A DNA stretch of 64,000 bases from Pseudomonas syringae (GTDB lineage: Bacteria > Pseudomonadota > Gammaproteobacteria > Pseudomonadales > Pseudomonadaceae): contig NZ_LGSI01000038.1 in the NCBI RefSeq assembly GCF_001698815.1, positions 36,100 to 100,099 on the forward strand, read 5' to 3'. The notes beneath the pieces are model-generated. The model made no database searches. It was not told the origin of the DNA and saw only the letters and a list, made by a program, of their open reading frames with translations. Both the position numbers and the translations under genes were made by a program. Position 1 is the stretch's first letter. Every line of letters starts with the position of its first letter. This document shows positions 8,707 to 17,861 of the stretch, one piece after another.

Positions 8707-10644
8707 TTAGAAATTCATGCCGAAGCTGAGCGCAACGAAATCGCGATCATCAACAGTCGTGTACTTGCCATCGAAGAAGTTGGTGTAAGAGAGGTTCGCC
8801 GTGTAGGTGTTCTGGTATTCGGCGTCCAGGCCGAGGCTGACAGCCTTGCGACCTTCCTCGAAGTTACCGCCGGGGCCCGGTGAGTAACCTTCGACGTCAT
8901 GCGACCAGGCAACGCTCGGACGCAGGTTCACGCCAGCGAATACGCTGTTGTAGTCCCAGATGGCTCGGGCGCGATATCCCCAGGAGTTGGCCGTGGTGAA
9001 ACCGTCGTCTTCGCAGTAGCGGCTCAGGTTGTTTTGCGCAGCGCCGGTCAAGGTGCTGGCGTTGAGCGTGGTGCATTGACCACCCGGCAGCGGGCCGGGG
9101 CCGTAGCTTGGGTCGCGGCCATAACGAACCTTCGAGGTATTTTCCAGACCGCCAACGTGGGTCCAGCCAACTTCACCGACCACGGTCAGACGTTCTGCGC
9201 CCATCACCTGATCGAAGAACTGGGTGAAGGTGGTTTGCATCTGGGTGATTTCTTTACGGCGATAGCCCGGCTGATCGGTGTTCGGGCGACCGGTGAGCAC
9301 CGAAACGTTCGGGTTGAGCGGCGACAGACCCGAATACAGGATGTCCGTGGTATTGACCTGCACCGGAGCGTTTGGACGATAGCTGACCTCGCCGCTCCAC
9401 GCCGTGCCTGTAGGCAAGGTGGTGGAGAAACTCAGGCCATACAGGTGAATGTCTTCCGGGTATTCGACGTAGTAGCTGGAGTTGCCGGCAACCACGACTG
9501 GCAGCAGTGTCGGCGCCAACGCAGTAGCCGTGGCGACCGGAATACCATTACGCGCCAATGAACCCACCAGACCCGCCGCGCTGTAGGCACTGGCCGGGCC
9601 GCCCTTGCCGCTGAAGATCGGCGCACGGCTGTGGTAGTTCATGAAATACGCGCCGAACTCGGTGTCCAGCGGTTCGAAGTTGTAGTGCATTGCCACACCG
9701 AACTGACCGCTGTCACGGGCGTCACGGTCCGGGCCGCGACGCACGATGGCGCCTTCATCCGGATTGCCGAAGCGCACGCCTTGCTGGCTCAGGGAGTTGA
9801 GCACGGCAGCGCGGGCACCGGCAGGCAGACCAGCAGCGGTCAGCGAGCTGTTCAGGCCGTTACGGCTGCGCAATACGGCCAGGTTGTTGTCGCAGCCGTC
9901 GGAAATCACGTCCGGCTGGGAGAAGAATGTGCCGCAGTTGTCGGTGACGGTCTGGTCCCATTCCAGCTGGTAGAAGCCTTCAGCCGAGAGGTTTTCGGTA
10001 ATGCTTTGCGACAGGTAGAACATGTTGACCGGAATCAAGCCTTCCTTGATTTCCGCGCCGGGACGCCGGAATGCCGAAACATCGATCGGGTTGATGCTGT
10101 TGATGCCGTTCTGGATGAAGGTACTTTCACCCCAGCTGACCACTTGTTTACCCAGACGTACCGAACCTGGCTCATCGCCAATGCTGTAGTTGTGGTAGAC
10201 GAACGCATCGAGAATCTGGCCGCCGGAGGATTTGGCGCCCTCTTTGCGGTTGGAGTCGCTGATGTCCTTGAACTGACGCCCTTCGTCCTTGAGCTCGAAG
10301 TCATACCAGTACTTGCCACGCACGAACACGCCGGTGTCGCCGTATTTCAGTTCCAGATCGTGGATGCCCTTGAAGATCTTCGAAAACGTCTCCCCACGTT
10401 TGAAGTTCAAGTGGCCGTCATCGGACGTTTGCGACAGGCCGTGCCCGCCGTTGTTGGAGCCGATGAGGTTCTTGTTGGCTTTTTCAGTCGACCAACTGGC
10501 GCCCACAGAGAGCGACGAGTCGAACTTACCTTCGATTTCGCCGATGTTGAAACTGACGCCGAATGCAGGACCGGCGAGCGTAGAAGCGAGGCTGACGGCC
10601 AGGGGCAATCTCGCCCGGCGCCAGAACTGGTTTGCTGATGTCAT
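8707..10644 (-). CDS. DUF1302 outer-membrane beta-barrel protein
   Basis: Exported protein of 645 residues. A signal peptide ends near GPAFG (residue 29). The mature part is rich in alternating hydrophobic/aromatic strands typical of a porin-like barrel. The last residues, FVALSFGMNF, end in the C-terminal phenylalanine recognised by the BAM complex. DUF1302 proteins are presumed outer-membrane channels for hydrophobic substrates and pair with DUF1329. This is the first gene of the two-gene operon, with GGAG seven bases before the ATG at 10644. The neighbouring acyl-CoA ligase suggests fatty acids or their esters as cargo; this is inference from context. Confidence 0.85.
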   Translation of the reverse strand: MTSANQFWRRARLPLAVSLASTLAGPAFGVSFNIGEIEGKFDSSLSVGASWSTEKANKNLIGSNNGGHGLSQTSDDGHLNFKRGETFSKIFKGIHDLELKYGDTGVFVRGKYWYDFELKDEGRQFKDISDSNRKEGAKSSGGQILDAFVYHNYSIGDEPGSVRLGKQVVSWGESTFIQNGINSINPIDVSAFRRPGAEIKEGLIPVNMFYLSQSITENLSAEGFYQLEWDQTVTDNCGTFFSQPDVISDGCDNNLAVLRSRNGLNSSLTAAGLPAGARAAVLNSLSQQGVRFGNPDEGAIVRRGPDRDARDSGQFGVAMHYNFEPLDTEFGAYFMNYHSRAPIFSGKGGPASAYSAAGLVGSLARNGIPVATATALAPTLLPVVVAGNSSYYVEYPEDIHLYGLSFSTTLPTGTAWSGEVSYRPNAPVQVNTTDILYSGLSPLNPNVSVLTGRPNTDQPGYRRKEITQMQTTFTQFFDQVMGAERLTVVGEVGWTHVGGLENTSKVRYGRDPSYGPGPLPGGQCTTLNASTLTGAAQNNLSRYCEDDGFTTANSWGYRARAIWDYNSVFAGVNLRPSVAWSHDVEGYSPGPGGNFEEGRKAVSLGLDAEYQNTYTANLSYTNFFDGKYTTVDDRDFVALSFGMNF

Positions 10645-11005
10645 CGACGCTACTCCATGTGCTTTTATTTTTTTTGGCAGTGGGTACTGCTAAAAACGAC
10701 CGGACTTCTCGTCGAAATTCCGATTTTGACACTAATCGGGTAACCCAGAGGATTACGACACGACATTGCATCTTTTTGCGCTCTTACCCAGCCCCTGGTG
10801 CCGACTATATCCAGCCGGTTGCAGCGCTAGATCCCTCTAAAGTGTGATTTGCAGCATCAAACCCTCTGGCACGCGTATTTCCCCGCGACCGCTGCGGCGA
10901 GCCCGGTGAGGAGAGTGGTGTGAAATCGGTTTTTGACAAACCAGGCGCTTGTCTGGGGGCTATCGGCCGGACCTGCCGCACTCGGGGAGCGCGGCAGGTT
11001 GGGTA
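10645..11005. other. Intergenic region upstream of the DUF1302-DUF1329 operon
   Basis: These 361 bases contain no gene. They must carry the promoter of the DUF1302-DUF1329 operon (minus strand) and the 3' flank of the acyl-CoA ligase gene. No convincing sigma70 or sigma54 promoter could be read. A GC-rich inverted repeat at 10972-10998 is listed separately. Confidence 0.5.
10972..10998 (-). terminator. GC-rich hairpin after the acyl-CoA ligase gene
   Basis: Perfect 8-bp inverted repeat CCTGCCGC/GCGGCAGG with an 11-base loop, eight bases past the stop of the minus-strand ligase gene. No T-run follows on the minus strand, so an intrinsic terminator is only probable. Confidence 0.45.
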
Positions 11006-12682
11006 TCAGAGAGTCGAGAGGAAGGTACTGTTACTGTTTTGCCATTCGACGATGTCCACCCGCATGCGCTTCTTGTCGAGTTTGCCGACGCTGGTCTTGG
11101 GAATTTCAGTAACAAGCGCGATCTGATGCGGAATCGCCCACTTGTTGATGTGCCCCAGTTCCACGAATGGCTTGAGGTGTTCCTTCAAATCCCGCGCGTC
11201 AATGCTATGCCCATCGCGGATCACCAGCAGCGCGAACGGCCGCTCGCCCCATTGCGGATCGGCGATACCCACCACGGCCACTTCGCGCACCGCCGGATGG
11301 CGACTGCACAGGTCTTCGAGGTCCAGCGACGAGATCCACTCGCCACCGGTCTTGATGACGTCCTTGATGCGATCACGAATATCGATGACGCCCATGCTGT
11401 CCAGCGTCGCCACGTCACCGGTATGCATCCAGCCGCCAGCCCAGAGCTCGGCGCCTTTCTGCGGCTCACGGTAATACCCTTCGCTCAGCCAGGGAGCGCG
11501 CAACACCAGTTCGCCCTGGGACTCGCCATCGGCGGGCAGAAAATTGCCGTCTTCGTCGACAATTGCCGCGTCCACCAGAATCCCCGGCACTCCGGCCTTG
11601 ATCCGGTAGGTGATGCGCTCGTCTTCGCTGCCTGCGCGCAGTTCGTCATTCAAGTGAGCAACGGAAATCAGCGGCCCGGTTTCCGACATGCCATAAGCGG
11701 CAGTTAGTTGAATGCCACGGGCCTTGGCCGACTCGTACAAGGTGCGATTGAGCGAACTGCCGCCAATGATGATCTTCCAGCCACCAAAATCCATGCCTTG
11801 CGCGGCCTTGGCGTTGAGCACCATTTGCATGATGGTCGGCACGCAATGGGAGAACGTGACCTTCTCCTTGCGCCACAACTCGACAAGGAATTCAGGGTCG
11901 TAACGTCCCGGATACACCTGCTTGATGCCGAGCATGGTGGCCGCATACGGCATGCCCCACGCATGCACGTGAAACATCGGCGTGATCGGCATGTACACGT
12001 CATCGGTGCCCAGCAAGCGTTCGGCACTGCCGACAATGGTTGCCACACCCATGGTGTGCAGGACCAGTTGCCGATGGCTGAAATACACGCCCTTCGGATT
12101 ACCCGTCGTGCCGGTGGTGTAGAACGTGGTGGCGATGGAGTTTTCGTCGAAGTCTTCGAATTCGTACTGGTTGCTCGCTTGCGCCAGCAGGGTTTCGTAT
12201 TCGCCGACCAGACCAGGCAAATCAGCGGTCTTTTCCGGCAGATCGGTGAGCAGCAAAGTTTTCTCGACCGTGGTCAGATGCCCGGCAAGTGCCTGATACA
12301 GGCCGACAAACTCACTGTTGACCAGCACGAACTTATCTTCGGCGTGGTTCATGGTGTAGAGGATTTGCTCGGGTGACAGGCGCACATTAACGGTGTGGAT
12401 CACCGCGCCAATCATTGGAATGGCAAACATGCATTCCAGATAGCGATGGCTGTCCCAATCCATGACCGCGACGGTATCGCCAGCCTTGACGCCTGCGGCC
12501 GTCAGGACATTGGCCAGCCGACAGACCCGTTCGGAAAGCTCGGGATAGGTATAGCGAACAGTGTCGCGGTAGACGATTTCACGCGTTTTTTCATAGCGAC
12601 TGCCGGACATCAATAGCCGCTTGATCAACAGGGGGTACTGATAGGCGCCATCGGCTGGTGGAATAACGCGGGTCTGCAGCAT
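11006..12682 (-). CDS. Medium/long-chain fatty acyl-CoA ligase
   Basis: AMP-forming acyl-CoA synthetase of 558 residues. The AMP-binding signature is TFYTTGTTGNPKGV, the later adenylate motifs are AAYGMSE and GWMHTGDVA, and the C-terminal catalytic lysine lies in IPKTSVGKLDKK. It activates fatty acids to CoA thioesters for beta-oxidation. The sequence resembles the AlkK group, and the equivalent P. putida gene (PP_0763, from memory) handles medium-chain acids. The start is placed at 12682 because AAGGA lies upstream and homologues start MLQTR; the 15 residues before it do not belong. Its neighbours are the DUF1302/DUF1329 pair and the MalT-type regulator, suggesting one fatty-acid acquisition module. 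Confidence 0.9.
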   Translation of the reverse strand: MLQTRVIPPADGAYQYPLLIKRLLMSGSRYEKTREIVYRDTVRYTYPELSERVCRLANVLTAAGVKAGDTVAVMDWDSHRYLECMFAIPMIGAVIHTVNVRLSPEQILYTMNHAEDKFVLVNSEFVGLYQALAGHLTTVEKTLLLTDLPEKTADLPGLVGEYETLLAQASNQYEFEDFDENSIATTFYTTGTTGNPKGVYFSHRQLVLHTMGVATIVGSAERLLGTDDVYMPITPMFHVHAWGMPYAATMLGIKQVYPGRYDPEFLVELWRKEKVTFSHCVPTIMQMVLNAKAAQGMDFGGWKIIIGGSSLNRTLYESAKARGIQLTAAYGMSETGPLISVAHLNDELRAGSEDERITYRIKAGVPGILVDAAIVDEDGNFLPADGESQGELVLRAPWLSEGYYREPQKGAELWAGGWMHTGDVATLDSMGVIDIRDRIKDVIKTGGEWISSLDLEDLCSRHPAVREVAVVGIADPQWGERPFALLVIRDGHSIDARDLKEHLKPFVELGHINKWAIPHQIALVTEIPKTSVGKLDKKRMRVDIVEWQNSNSTFLSTL

Positions 12683-12998
12683 AGGAGTTCCTTTTCGAGT
12701 GCAAAGTCGAGGCTTGAAAATATGCACTCTAGAGGCCCGGCCCGCCAGCCAAATCAGCCGAAGGGATGATTTGCTGGATGAGCGTCAGGGGAGGCGAATT
12801 GCCAGCTTTCTCTCAAAGCCATGGAGGATTCAACCCTGAAGCTGACACCGCGCTATACCGCAGCCGACAAGAGATCCGTAGGACCGGCTTCAGCCGGGAG
12901 GGCGAGAGTTCTAACGACGTGGCTGCTGCGCGTGGAATGGCCTCCTCCCGGCTAAAGCCAGTCCTACGCAATGCATTCCAGGTGGTGTGATGGCTTTA
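12683..12998. other. Intergenic region between acyl-CoA ligase and LysE genes
   Basis: No gene is seen. The right half is occupied by a family B REP pair (12878-12967). The remainder must include the ligase promoter, reading leftward; no clear -35/-10 pair was recognised. Confidence 0.5.
12878..12967. repeat. REP pair, family B
   Basis: Two inverted GTAGGACCGGCTTCAGCCGG-type palindromes with a 43-base spacer, just beyond the 3' end of the LysE-family gene. The second copy carries one substitution (AGCCAGTCC). Confidence 0.9.
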
Positions 12999-13628
12999 TC
13001 AGCGAATCTCGGTAAACGCCAGTTTCAAGCCCAATGCCACCAGCACGGCGCCCATGGCCCGATCAAACCAGTGGCCCATACGCGCGAAGCCTGCGCGGAC
13101 ACGCTCCTGGCTGAACAGGCGCGCCACCATGCAGAACCACAGGCCGGTTGCCACTGCCAGGTAAACGCCGTAGCCCGCTTGCACCCACAATGGCGTGTGC
13201 GGATTGATCACCACGGTGAACAGCGACAGAAAGAACAGCGTCGCCTTGGGGTTCAGACCGTTGGTAACAAAGCCGCTGGTAAAGGCGCCGCGCGCCGTGC
13301 GCTCACCCACCGCAACCTTGACCGGAGCATCGCTGGCGTTGGCCGGTTTGGCGCGCAAGGCCTTGAAGCCGATGTACAGCAGATAAGCCGCAGCAGCCCA
13401 TTTCAAGGCGTTGAACAGCACGATGGACTGGGAAACGATCAGACCGATCCCCAACAACGAATAGCCCACATGCACAAAAATCGCGGTGCCCACGCCCATG
13501 GCCGTATACGTCCCGGCTTTGCGGCCGTGGGTCACGCTTTCACGCACCACCACGGCGAAATCCGGGCCGGGACTGGCGACGGCGAGCAGGTGAATCAAGG
13601 CAACGGTCAGAAATTCCGCCCAATACAT
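12999..13628 (-). CDS. LysE/RhtB-family amino-acid exporter
   Basis: Inner-membrane protein of 209 residues with about six hydrophobic segments. The family signature near the N terminus is ASPGPDFAVVVRES, followed by GRKAGTYTAMGVGTAIFVHV and the conserved NPKATLFFLSLF. LysE/RhtB proteins export amino acids such as lysine, threonine or homoserine lactone. The start at 13628 is preferred because GGAG stands seven bases upstream; an in-frame TTG at 13652 has no such site. It is divergently arranged with the hydroxypyruvate reductase gene, whose start lies 88 bases away. The transported amino acid is not predictable. Confidence 0.88.
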   Translation of the reverse strand: MYWAEFLTVALIHLLAVASPGPDFAVVVRESVTHGRKAGTYTAMGVGTAIFVHVGYSLLGIGLIVSQSIVLFNALKWAAAAYLLYIGFKALRAKPANASDAPVKVAVGERTARGAFTSGFVTNGLNPKATLFFLSLFTVVINPHTPLWVQAGYGVYLAVATGLWFCMVARLFSQERVRAGFARMGHWFDRAMGAVLVALGLKLAFTEIR

Positions 13629-13715
13629 GCGTTTCTCCAAAAATGTAAGCAAGCGTTTCGCTCTGTTAGGCTGACCACATTAAGCCTTCGAAACTTCCAA
13701 TAACAGGTACAGCTG

Positions 13716-14678
13716 ATGAGCAATCACGGTAAGGCAGTTTTTCTCGACCACACTTCCCTGGATCTGGGTGATCTGGACTTCAGCACGTTGCGCGAATGTT
13801 TTACCGATTTGGTGCTGCATGCCAGCACCACGCCCGATCAGGTGATTGAACGTCTGCAAGGCGCAACCGTGGCGATCAGTAACAAGATCATGATTGATGC
13901 GGCCACCTTCGCCGCATGTCCCGACTTGAAGCTGGTACTGGTCACTGCGACCGGCACCAACAACGTCGACCTGGAGGCCGCCCGCCAGCACGGCGTCACC
14001 GTCTGTAATTGCCAGGGTTACGGCACGCCGTCGGTGGCCCAACACACGCTGATGTTGTTGCTCGCCCTCGCTACCCGGCTGCCGGACTACCAGAACGCCG
14101 TGCAACACGGCCAGTGGCAGAAGTCGAAACAGTTTTGCCTGCTGGACTTCCCGATTTTCGAACTGGAAGGCAAAACCCTCGGTTTGTTGGGTCATGGCGA
14201 ACTCGGCGGCGCGGTGGCCAAGCTGGCTGAAGCCTTTGGCATGCGCGTCCTGCTCGGACAAATCCCCGGCCGCCCGGCCCGCGCTGATCGCTTGCCGCTG
14301 GCAGAACTGCTGCCGCAGATCGATGCCTTGACCTTGCACTGCCCGCTCAATGAGCACACGCGCGACATGATCGGCGCGCATGAGTTGAGCCTGCTCAAGC
14401 CCCATGCGTATGTGATCAACACCGCGCGCGGCGGGCTTATCAATGAACAGGCGCTGGCTGATGCGTTGCGCAACGGTCATCTGGGCGGCGCTGCATCGGA
14501 TGTCTTGACCGTGGAGCCGCCAGTTGCTGGCAATCCGCTGCTGGCCGGCGATATTCCGCGCCTGATCATCACCCCGCACAGCGCTTGGGGTGCTCGTGAG
14601 GCACGGCAACGGATCGTTACCCAGGTTACGGAAAATGCGCTGGCGTTCTTTGCCGGTAAACCGATGCGGGTGGTGTAG
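13716..14678 (+). CDS. hprA: Hydroxypyruvate/glycerate dehydrogenase (D-2-hydroxyacid dehydrogenase)
   Basis: NADH-dependent D-isomer-specific 2-hydroxyacid dehydrogenase of 320 residues. The nucleotide motif is LGLLGHGELGGAV near residue 155. The catalytic Arg lies in NTARGGLINE and the catalytic His in ITPHSAWGA. It probably reduces hydroxypyruvate or glyoxylate in the serine/glyoxylate pathways of the cytosol. The active-site and substrate loops match glycerate dehydrogenase (HprA) rather than phosphoglycerate or lactate dehydrogenases. The stop codon TAG lies inside the first bases of a family B REP element. It is monocistronic. Confidence 0.88.
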   Translation: MSNHGKAVFLDHTSLDLGDLDFSTLRECFTDLVLHASTTPDQVIERLQGATVAISNKIMIDAATFAACPDLKLVLVTATGTNNVDLEAARQHGVTVCNCQGYGTPSVAQHTLMLLLALATRLPDYQNAVQHGQWQKSKQFCLLDFPIFELEGKTLGLLGHGELGGAVAKLAEAFGMRVLLGQIPGRPARADRLPLAELLPQIDALTLHCPLNEHTRDMIGAHELSLLKPHAYVINTARGGLINEQALADALRNGHLGGAASDVLTVEPPVAGNPLLAGDIPRLIITPHSAWGAREARQRIVTQVTENALAFFAGKPMRVV

Positions 14679-14749
14679 GACCGGCTCGTAGGACCGGCTT
14701 CAGCCGGGAGAAAGTTTTACATTAGGCTCCCGGCTAAAGCCGCTCCTAC
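14675..14749. repeat. REP pair, family B, overlapping the hprA stop codon
   Basis: Begins with GTAG, of which TAG is the hprA stop. A partial first unit (GTAGGACCGGCTC) is followed by a full unit and an inverted unit ending CGCTCCTAC. The insertion therefore defines the end of the reading frame. Confidence 0.88.
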
Positions 14750-14822
14750 GGACTCGTGCCTCGGCGTAACCGGCTATGACCCAAGCTCTGCTAGACTGCG
14801 CCCCTTTTCAAGGAGCCCTTCA

Positions 14823-15821
14823 ATGGACCCGCGCAGTGAAGTGTTACTCCGTCAGGCCGAGCTGTTTCAGGGCTCGTTGCTGCTGGCCGGCTTGCCAGCC
14901 GATGATCTGCTTGGCCGTTTGCCAGAGGCACGCGGCTGGTGCTGGCATGCGGGCGATCAGACGGCTCTGGATGCGCGCTTTGAGGGCCGCACGCACTTTG
15001 GTGTCGACGCGCCGCACGAAGCTTTCGACACTGCCGTGGTGTTTCTGCCCAAATCCCGTGATCTGACCGATTACATCCTCAATGCCCTGGCCTCCCGCCT
15101 GGCCGGCCGCGAGTTGTTTCTGGTCGGAGAGAAACGCAGCGGCATCGAAGCGGCGGCCCGCCAGTTGAGCCCGTTCGGTCGTGCGCGCAAGCTGGACAGC
15201 GCGCGGCATTGCCAACTGTGGCAAGTCACCGTCGAGGAAGCTCCGCAAGCGGTAACCCTGGAAAGCCTCGCCCAGCATTACGACGTGGAAATGGATGATG
15301 GCCCGCTGAAAGTCGTCAGCCTGCCGGGCGTCTTCAGCCACGGTCGTCTGGATCGCGGTTCGGCGCTTTTGTTGCAGAATATCGACAAGCTGCCCAGCGG
15401 CAACCTGCTGGATTTCGGCTGTGGTGCCGGCGTCCTCGGGGCTGCGGTAAAACGTCGCTACCCGCACAACAACGTGATCATGCTCGACGTGGACGCCTTC
15501 GCCACGGCCAGCAGCCGTCTGACCCTGGCCGCCAATGGCCTGGAAGCCGAGGTGTTGACCGGCGACGGGATCGACGCAGCGCCCATGGGTTTGAGCACGA
15601 TTCTGAGCAACCCACCGTTCCATGTCGGCGTCCATACCGATTATCAGGCAACGGAAAACTTGCTGCGAAAAGCACGCCAACATCTGAAATCAGGTGGCGA
15701 ACTGCGCTTGGTAGCGAATGCCTTCCTCAAGTATCAGCCGCTGATCGAAGAGCATCTGGGCGTGTGCGCAATCAAGGCTCAGGGCAACGGTTTCCGGATC
15801 TATCGCGCCAAGCGCGCCTGA
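14823..15821 (+). CDS. rsmC: 16S rRNA m2G1207 methyltransferase RsmC
   Basis: SAM-dependent methyltransferase of 332 residues with the RsmC arrangement. A degenerate N-terminal methyltransferase-like domain spans about residues 1-160. The catalytic domain has the SAM motif [14 protein letters not shown] near residue 197 and the base-flipping motif SNPPFHVG near residue 262. It methylates G1207 of 16S rRNA in the 30S subunit. Length and domain order match E. coli RsmC (343 residues). The gene stands alone; AGGAGC lies before the ATG. RlmG shares the architecture, but the N-terminal start [11 protein letters not shown] and the size favour RsmC. Confidence 0.88.
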   Translation: MDPRSEVLLRQAELFQGSLLLAGLPADDLLGRLPEARGWCWHAGDQTALDARFEGRTHFGVDAPHEAFDTAVVFLPKSRDLTDYILNALASRLAGRELFLVGEKRSGIEAAARQLSPFGRARKLDSARHCQLWQVTVEEAPQAVTLESLAQHYDVEMDDGPLKVVSLPGVFSHGRLDRGSALLLQNIDKLPSGNLLDFGCGAGVLGAAVKRRYPHNNVIMLDVDAFATASSRLTLAANGLEAEVLTGDGIDAAPMGLSTILSNPPFHVGVHTDYQATENLLRKARQHLKSGGELRLVANAFLKYQPLIEEHLGVCAIKAQGNGFRIYRAKRA

Positions 15822-15864
15822 AAATAAGCGCTTGCCGAATGCGGTCTGCGTAGGCAGAATCCGC

Positions 15865-16062
15865 TCCGTCCTAGGGGAGTAGTCTCCCACGAGCGCCATG
15901 CTCGTCCGGTACGCATCAACATACTTGGTCCTCAGACCATGGTGCGTACGACCCCGAATCCGCTCAGACGGATTGGTGGTTTGACCAGACCTATGACACG
16001 AACACCTTACCCGGGGCGGGGAGGCTGTACGTGTCATAGCCGTGTCGACCCGCCCCTTAGGA
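15865..16062 (+). promoter_or_regulatory. yybP-ykoY manganese riboswitch
   Basis: The aptamer is closed by TCCGTC/GACGGA (15865-15870 with 15967-15972). It contains the conserved AGGGGAGTAG loop (15873-15882) and the GCATCAACATACTTGG segment within the stem GTACGCA/TGCGTAC. The expression platform has two perfect helices that exclude each other: CTATGACACG (15991-16000) with CGTGTCATAG (16030-16039), and GGGGCGGG (16013-16020) with CCCGCCCC (16049-16056). The second ends two bases before the ribosome binding site AGGA (16059-16062) of the GDT1-type exporter. Control of translation initiation by Mn2+ is the natural reading. Confidence 0.92.
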
Positions 16063-16070
16063 AAACCCTG

Positions 16071-16655
16071 ATGCTGGAATCCCTGTTGGTCCCCACCGCT
16101 GTCGTGGCACTTGCCGAAATCGGTGACAAGACCCAACTGCTCGCCCTCATTCTCGCCGCGCGCTTTCGCAAGCCCTGGCCGATCATCGCCGGTATTGTCG
16201 CGGCCACCCTGGCCAATCACGCTGCGGCAGGTGCAGTCGGTGCCTGGTTTGGCAGTTTCTTCTCTGATGCCACGTTGCACTGGATTCTGGCCGCGAGCTT
16301 CACCGCCACCGCGTTGTGGACGCTGGTCCCCGACAAGATGGACGACGACGAAGCCGGCAATGGCCGAAAATTCGGGCCGTTCCTGACCACGCTGATTGCG
16401 TTCTTCATCGCGGAAATCGGCGACAAGACGCAAATCGCCACGGTGATGCTGGCGGCGCAATATTCCTACCTTTGGCTAGTGATTATCGGCACGACGCTGG
16501 GTATGTTGATCGCCAACGTTCCGGTTGTCCTGGCGGGCAACTTCGCCGCCGACAAGCTGCCATTGACCTTGATCCGGCGCCTGGCGGCCTGCGCCTTCTT
16601 CGTGCTGGCGCTGGTCGCGGTGTACAAGGCGATGCAGGTGAGCGGCTGGGTTTGA
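16071..16655 (+). CDS. TMEM165/GDT1 (UPF0016) family Mn2+ exporter
   Basis: Inner-membrane protein of 194 residues with about six transmembrane segments in two homologous halves. Each half carries the family motif E-x-G-D-K-T (EIGDKTQ at residues 16-22 and again at 115-121). These acidic motifs line the cation path. The family exports Mn2+ (MneA/MntX type) in bacteria and carries Mn2+/Ca2+ in eukaryotes. Placement directly behind a yybP-ykoY riboswitch strongly supports manganese detoxification. The start at 16071 is fixed by AGGA nine bases upstream and by family alignment; the 44 in-frame residues before it lie inside the riboswitch and are not protein. Confidence 0.92.
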   Translation: MLESLLVPTAVVALAEIGDKTQLLALILAARFRKPWPIIAGIVAATLANHAAAGAVGAWFGSFFSDATLHWILAASFTATALWTLVPDKMDDDEAGNGRKFGPFLTTLIAFFIAEIGDKTQIATVMLAAQYSYLWLVIIGTTLGMLIANVPVVLAGNFAADKLPLTLIRRLAACAFFVLALVAVYKAMQVSGWV

Positions 16656-16687
16656 TCAACCTTGACCTCTAGGCAAGGAATGGACCC

Positions 16688-16777
16688 GTAGGACCGGCCT
16701 TAGCCGGGAGGGCAAGCGTTCCGGCAACAGAGCTGCTGCGAATGGACTGGCCTCCTCCCGGCTAAAGCCGGTCCTAC
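16688..16777. repeat. REP pair, family B
   Basis: Inverted GTAGGACCGGCCTTAGCCGG-type palindromes with a 44-base spacer, lying between the convergent GDT1-type exporter and M48 protease genes. Confidence 0.9.
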
Positions 16778-16810
16778 GCGATACGCTCCCAAAGTTCCGG
16801 GTTTGCTTGA

Positions 16811-17629
16811 TCAGGACTTCTTCGCGGCCTGATACAACGGCATCACCTTGGGAATCGCCGCCTGCAACGAAGCGACCCGAGTGGCCGAGGCCGGGTGAGT
16901 GCTCATGAATTCCGGCTGAGAACCACCGGAGTTCTGGCTCATCTTCTCCCACAGCGTGATGGCGGCGTTCGGGTTGTAGCCGGCGCGAGCCGCCAGCTCC
17001 AGGCCAAGCAGATCGGCTTCGTTTTCATTGCCGCGACTGTTCGGCAAGGTCAGGCTGTAATTGACCACTGTGTCGGCCAGCGCGAGGCTGTCCTGCCCCA
17101 ATCCGAGCAAGGCACCCGCGCCTTGCTTGGCCATCGCTACGCCATACGCCTTGGACATCGCTTCGCGGCCGTGTTCGCGCAATGCGTGGGCGATTTCGTG
17201 GCCCATGACTGCGGCGATTTCATCGTCGGTCAGTTTGAGTGTGTCGATCAGCCCGCTGTAAACAATGATCTTGCCGCCGGGACCGCAATTGGCATTCAGG
17301 TCATCGCTCTTGATCAGATTGACTTCCCACTGCCACTGCGCGGAATCCGGACGCAGCTTCGGCGCCTGGGCAATCAGCCGGTCGGCAATCGCATGCACGC
17401 GTTTAGCATTGGCGCTGCTGGTATCGAGCACACCTTTGCCGGACGCTTCGCTCACCGTTTCCTGATAGGACTGGGCGTACATCTTGTTCACTTCGTCAGT
17501 CGAAAGCATGCTGAACATGTATTGCTTGCGCTCGACCCCCACCGCATCCCCGCTGGTGGTGTTTACAGACTGGCAACCGCTGAGCAACAGGCTGGTACTC
17601 AAGGCACATAAGGCAACTGAACGACGCAT
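16811..17629 (-). CDS. M48-family metalloprotease lipoprotein (LoiP/YggG-like)
   Basis: Predicted envelope lipoprotein protease of 272 residues. The lipobox LLSGC puts the acylated cysteine at residue 19. The zinc motif is HEIAH (His144, Glu145, His148), and the third ligand lies in the downstream ENEADLLGLELAARAGY block. A conserved THPASATRVASL motif is near the C terminus. M48C lipoproteins of this type (LoiP) degrade misfolded outer-membrane or periplasmic proteins. The ATG at 17629 is preferred to the upstream in-frame start at 17650 because it begins the signal peptide MRRSVALC. It is monocistronic. Substrates are unknown. Confidence 0.9.
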   Translation of the reverse strand: MRRSVALCALSTSLLLSGCQSVNTTSGDAVGVERKQYMFSMLSTDEVNKMYAQSYQETVSEASGKGVLDTSSANAKRVHAIADRLIAQAPKLRPDSAQWQWEVNLIKSDDLNANCGPGGKIIVYSGLIDTLKLTDDEIAAVMGHEIAHALREHGREAMSKAYGVAMAKQGAGALLGLGQDSLALADTVVNYSLTLPNSRGNENEADLLGLELAARAGYNPNAAITLWEKMSQNSGGSQPEFMSTHPASATRVASLQAAIPKVMPLYQAAKKS

Positions 17630-17861
17630 GGTGAATCTCCCTGGAAACATGCTGGTGATTCTGGACGGCGAACAGTTTATGCGCCAGAGATCATCCGATA
17701 GCCCTTTTGGTCAGCTGATCCGGCTGATGGTTCCCAACAAACGGACATATCCAATAACGACGTACTGGTACGATTTACGTCCATTTGAGGGGATGTAGTT
17801 CATGCTTCTGTAGAGCTTAGCCGATAGACAGTTCAGACGTAATGTCACGTCCGGAGCCTCT

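Noticed and set aside
10972-10998. Strong intrinsic terminator for the acyl-CoA ligase gene
   Set aside because: The stem is perfect but no T-run follows, so it is listed only with low confidence.
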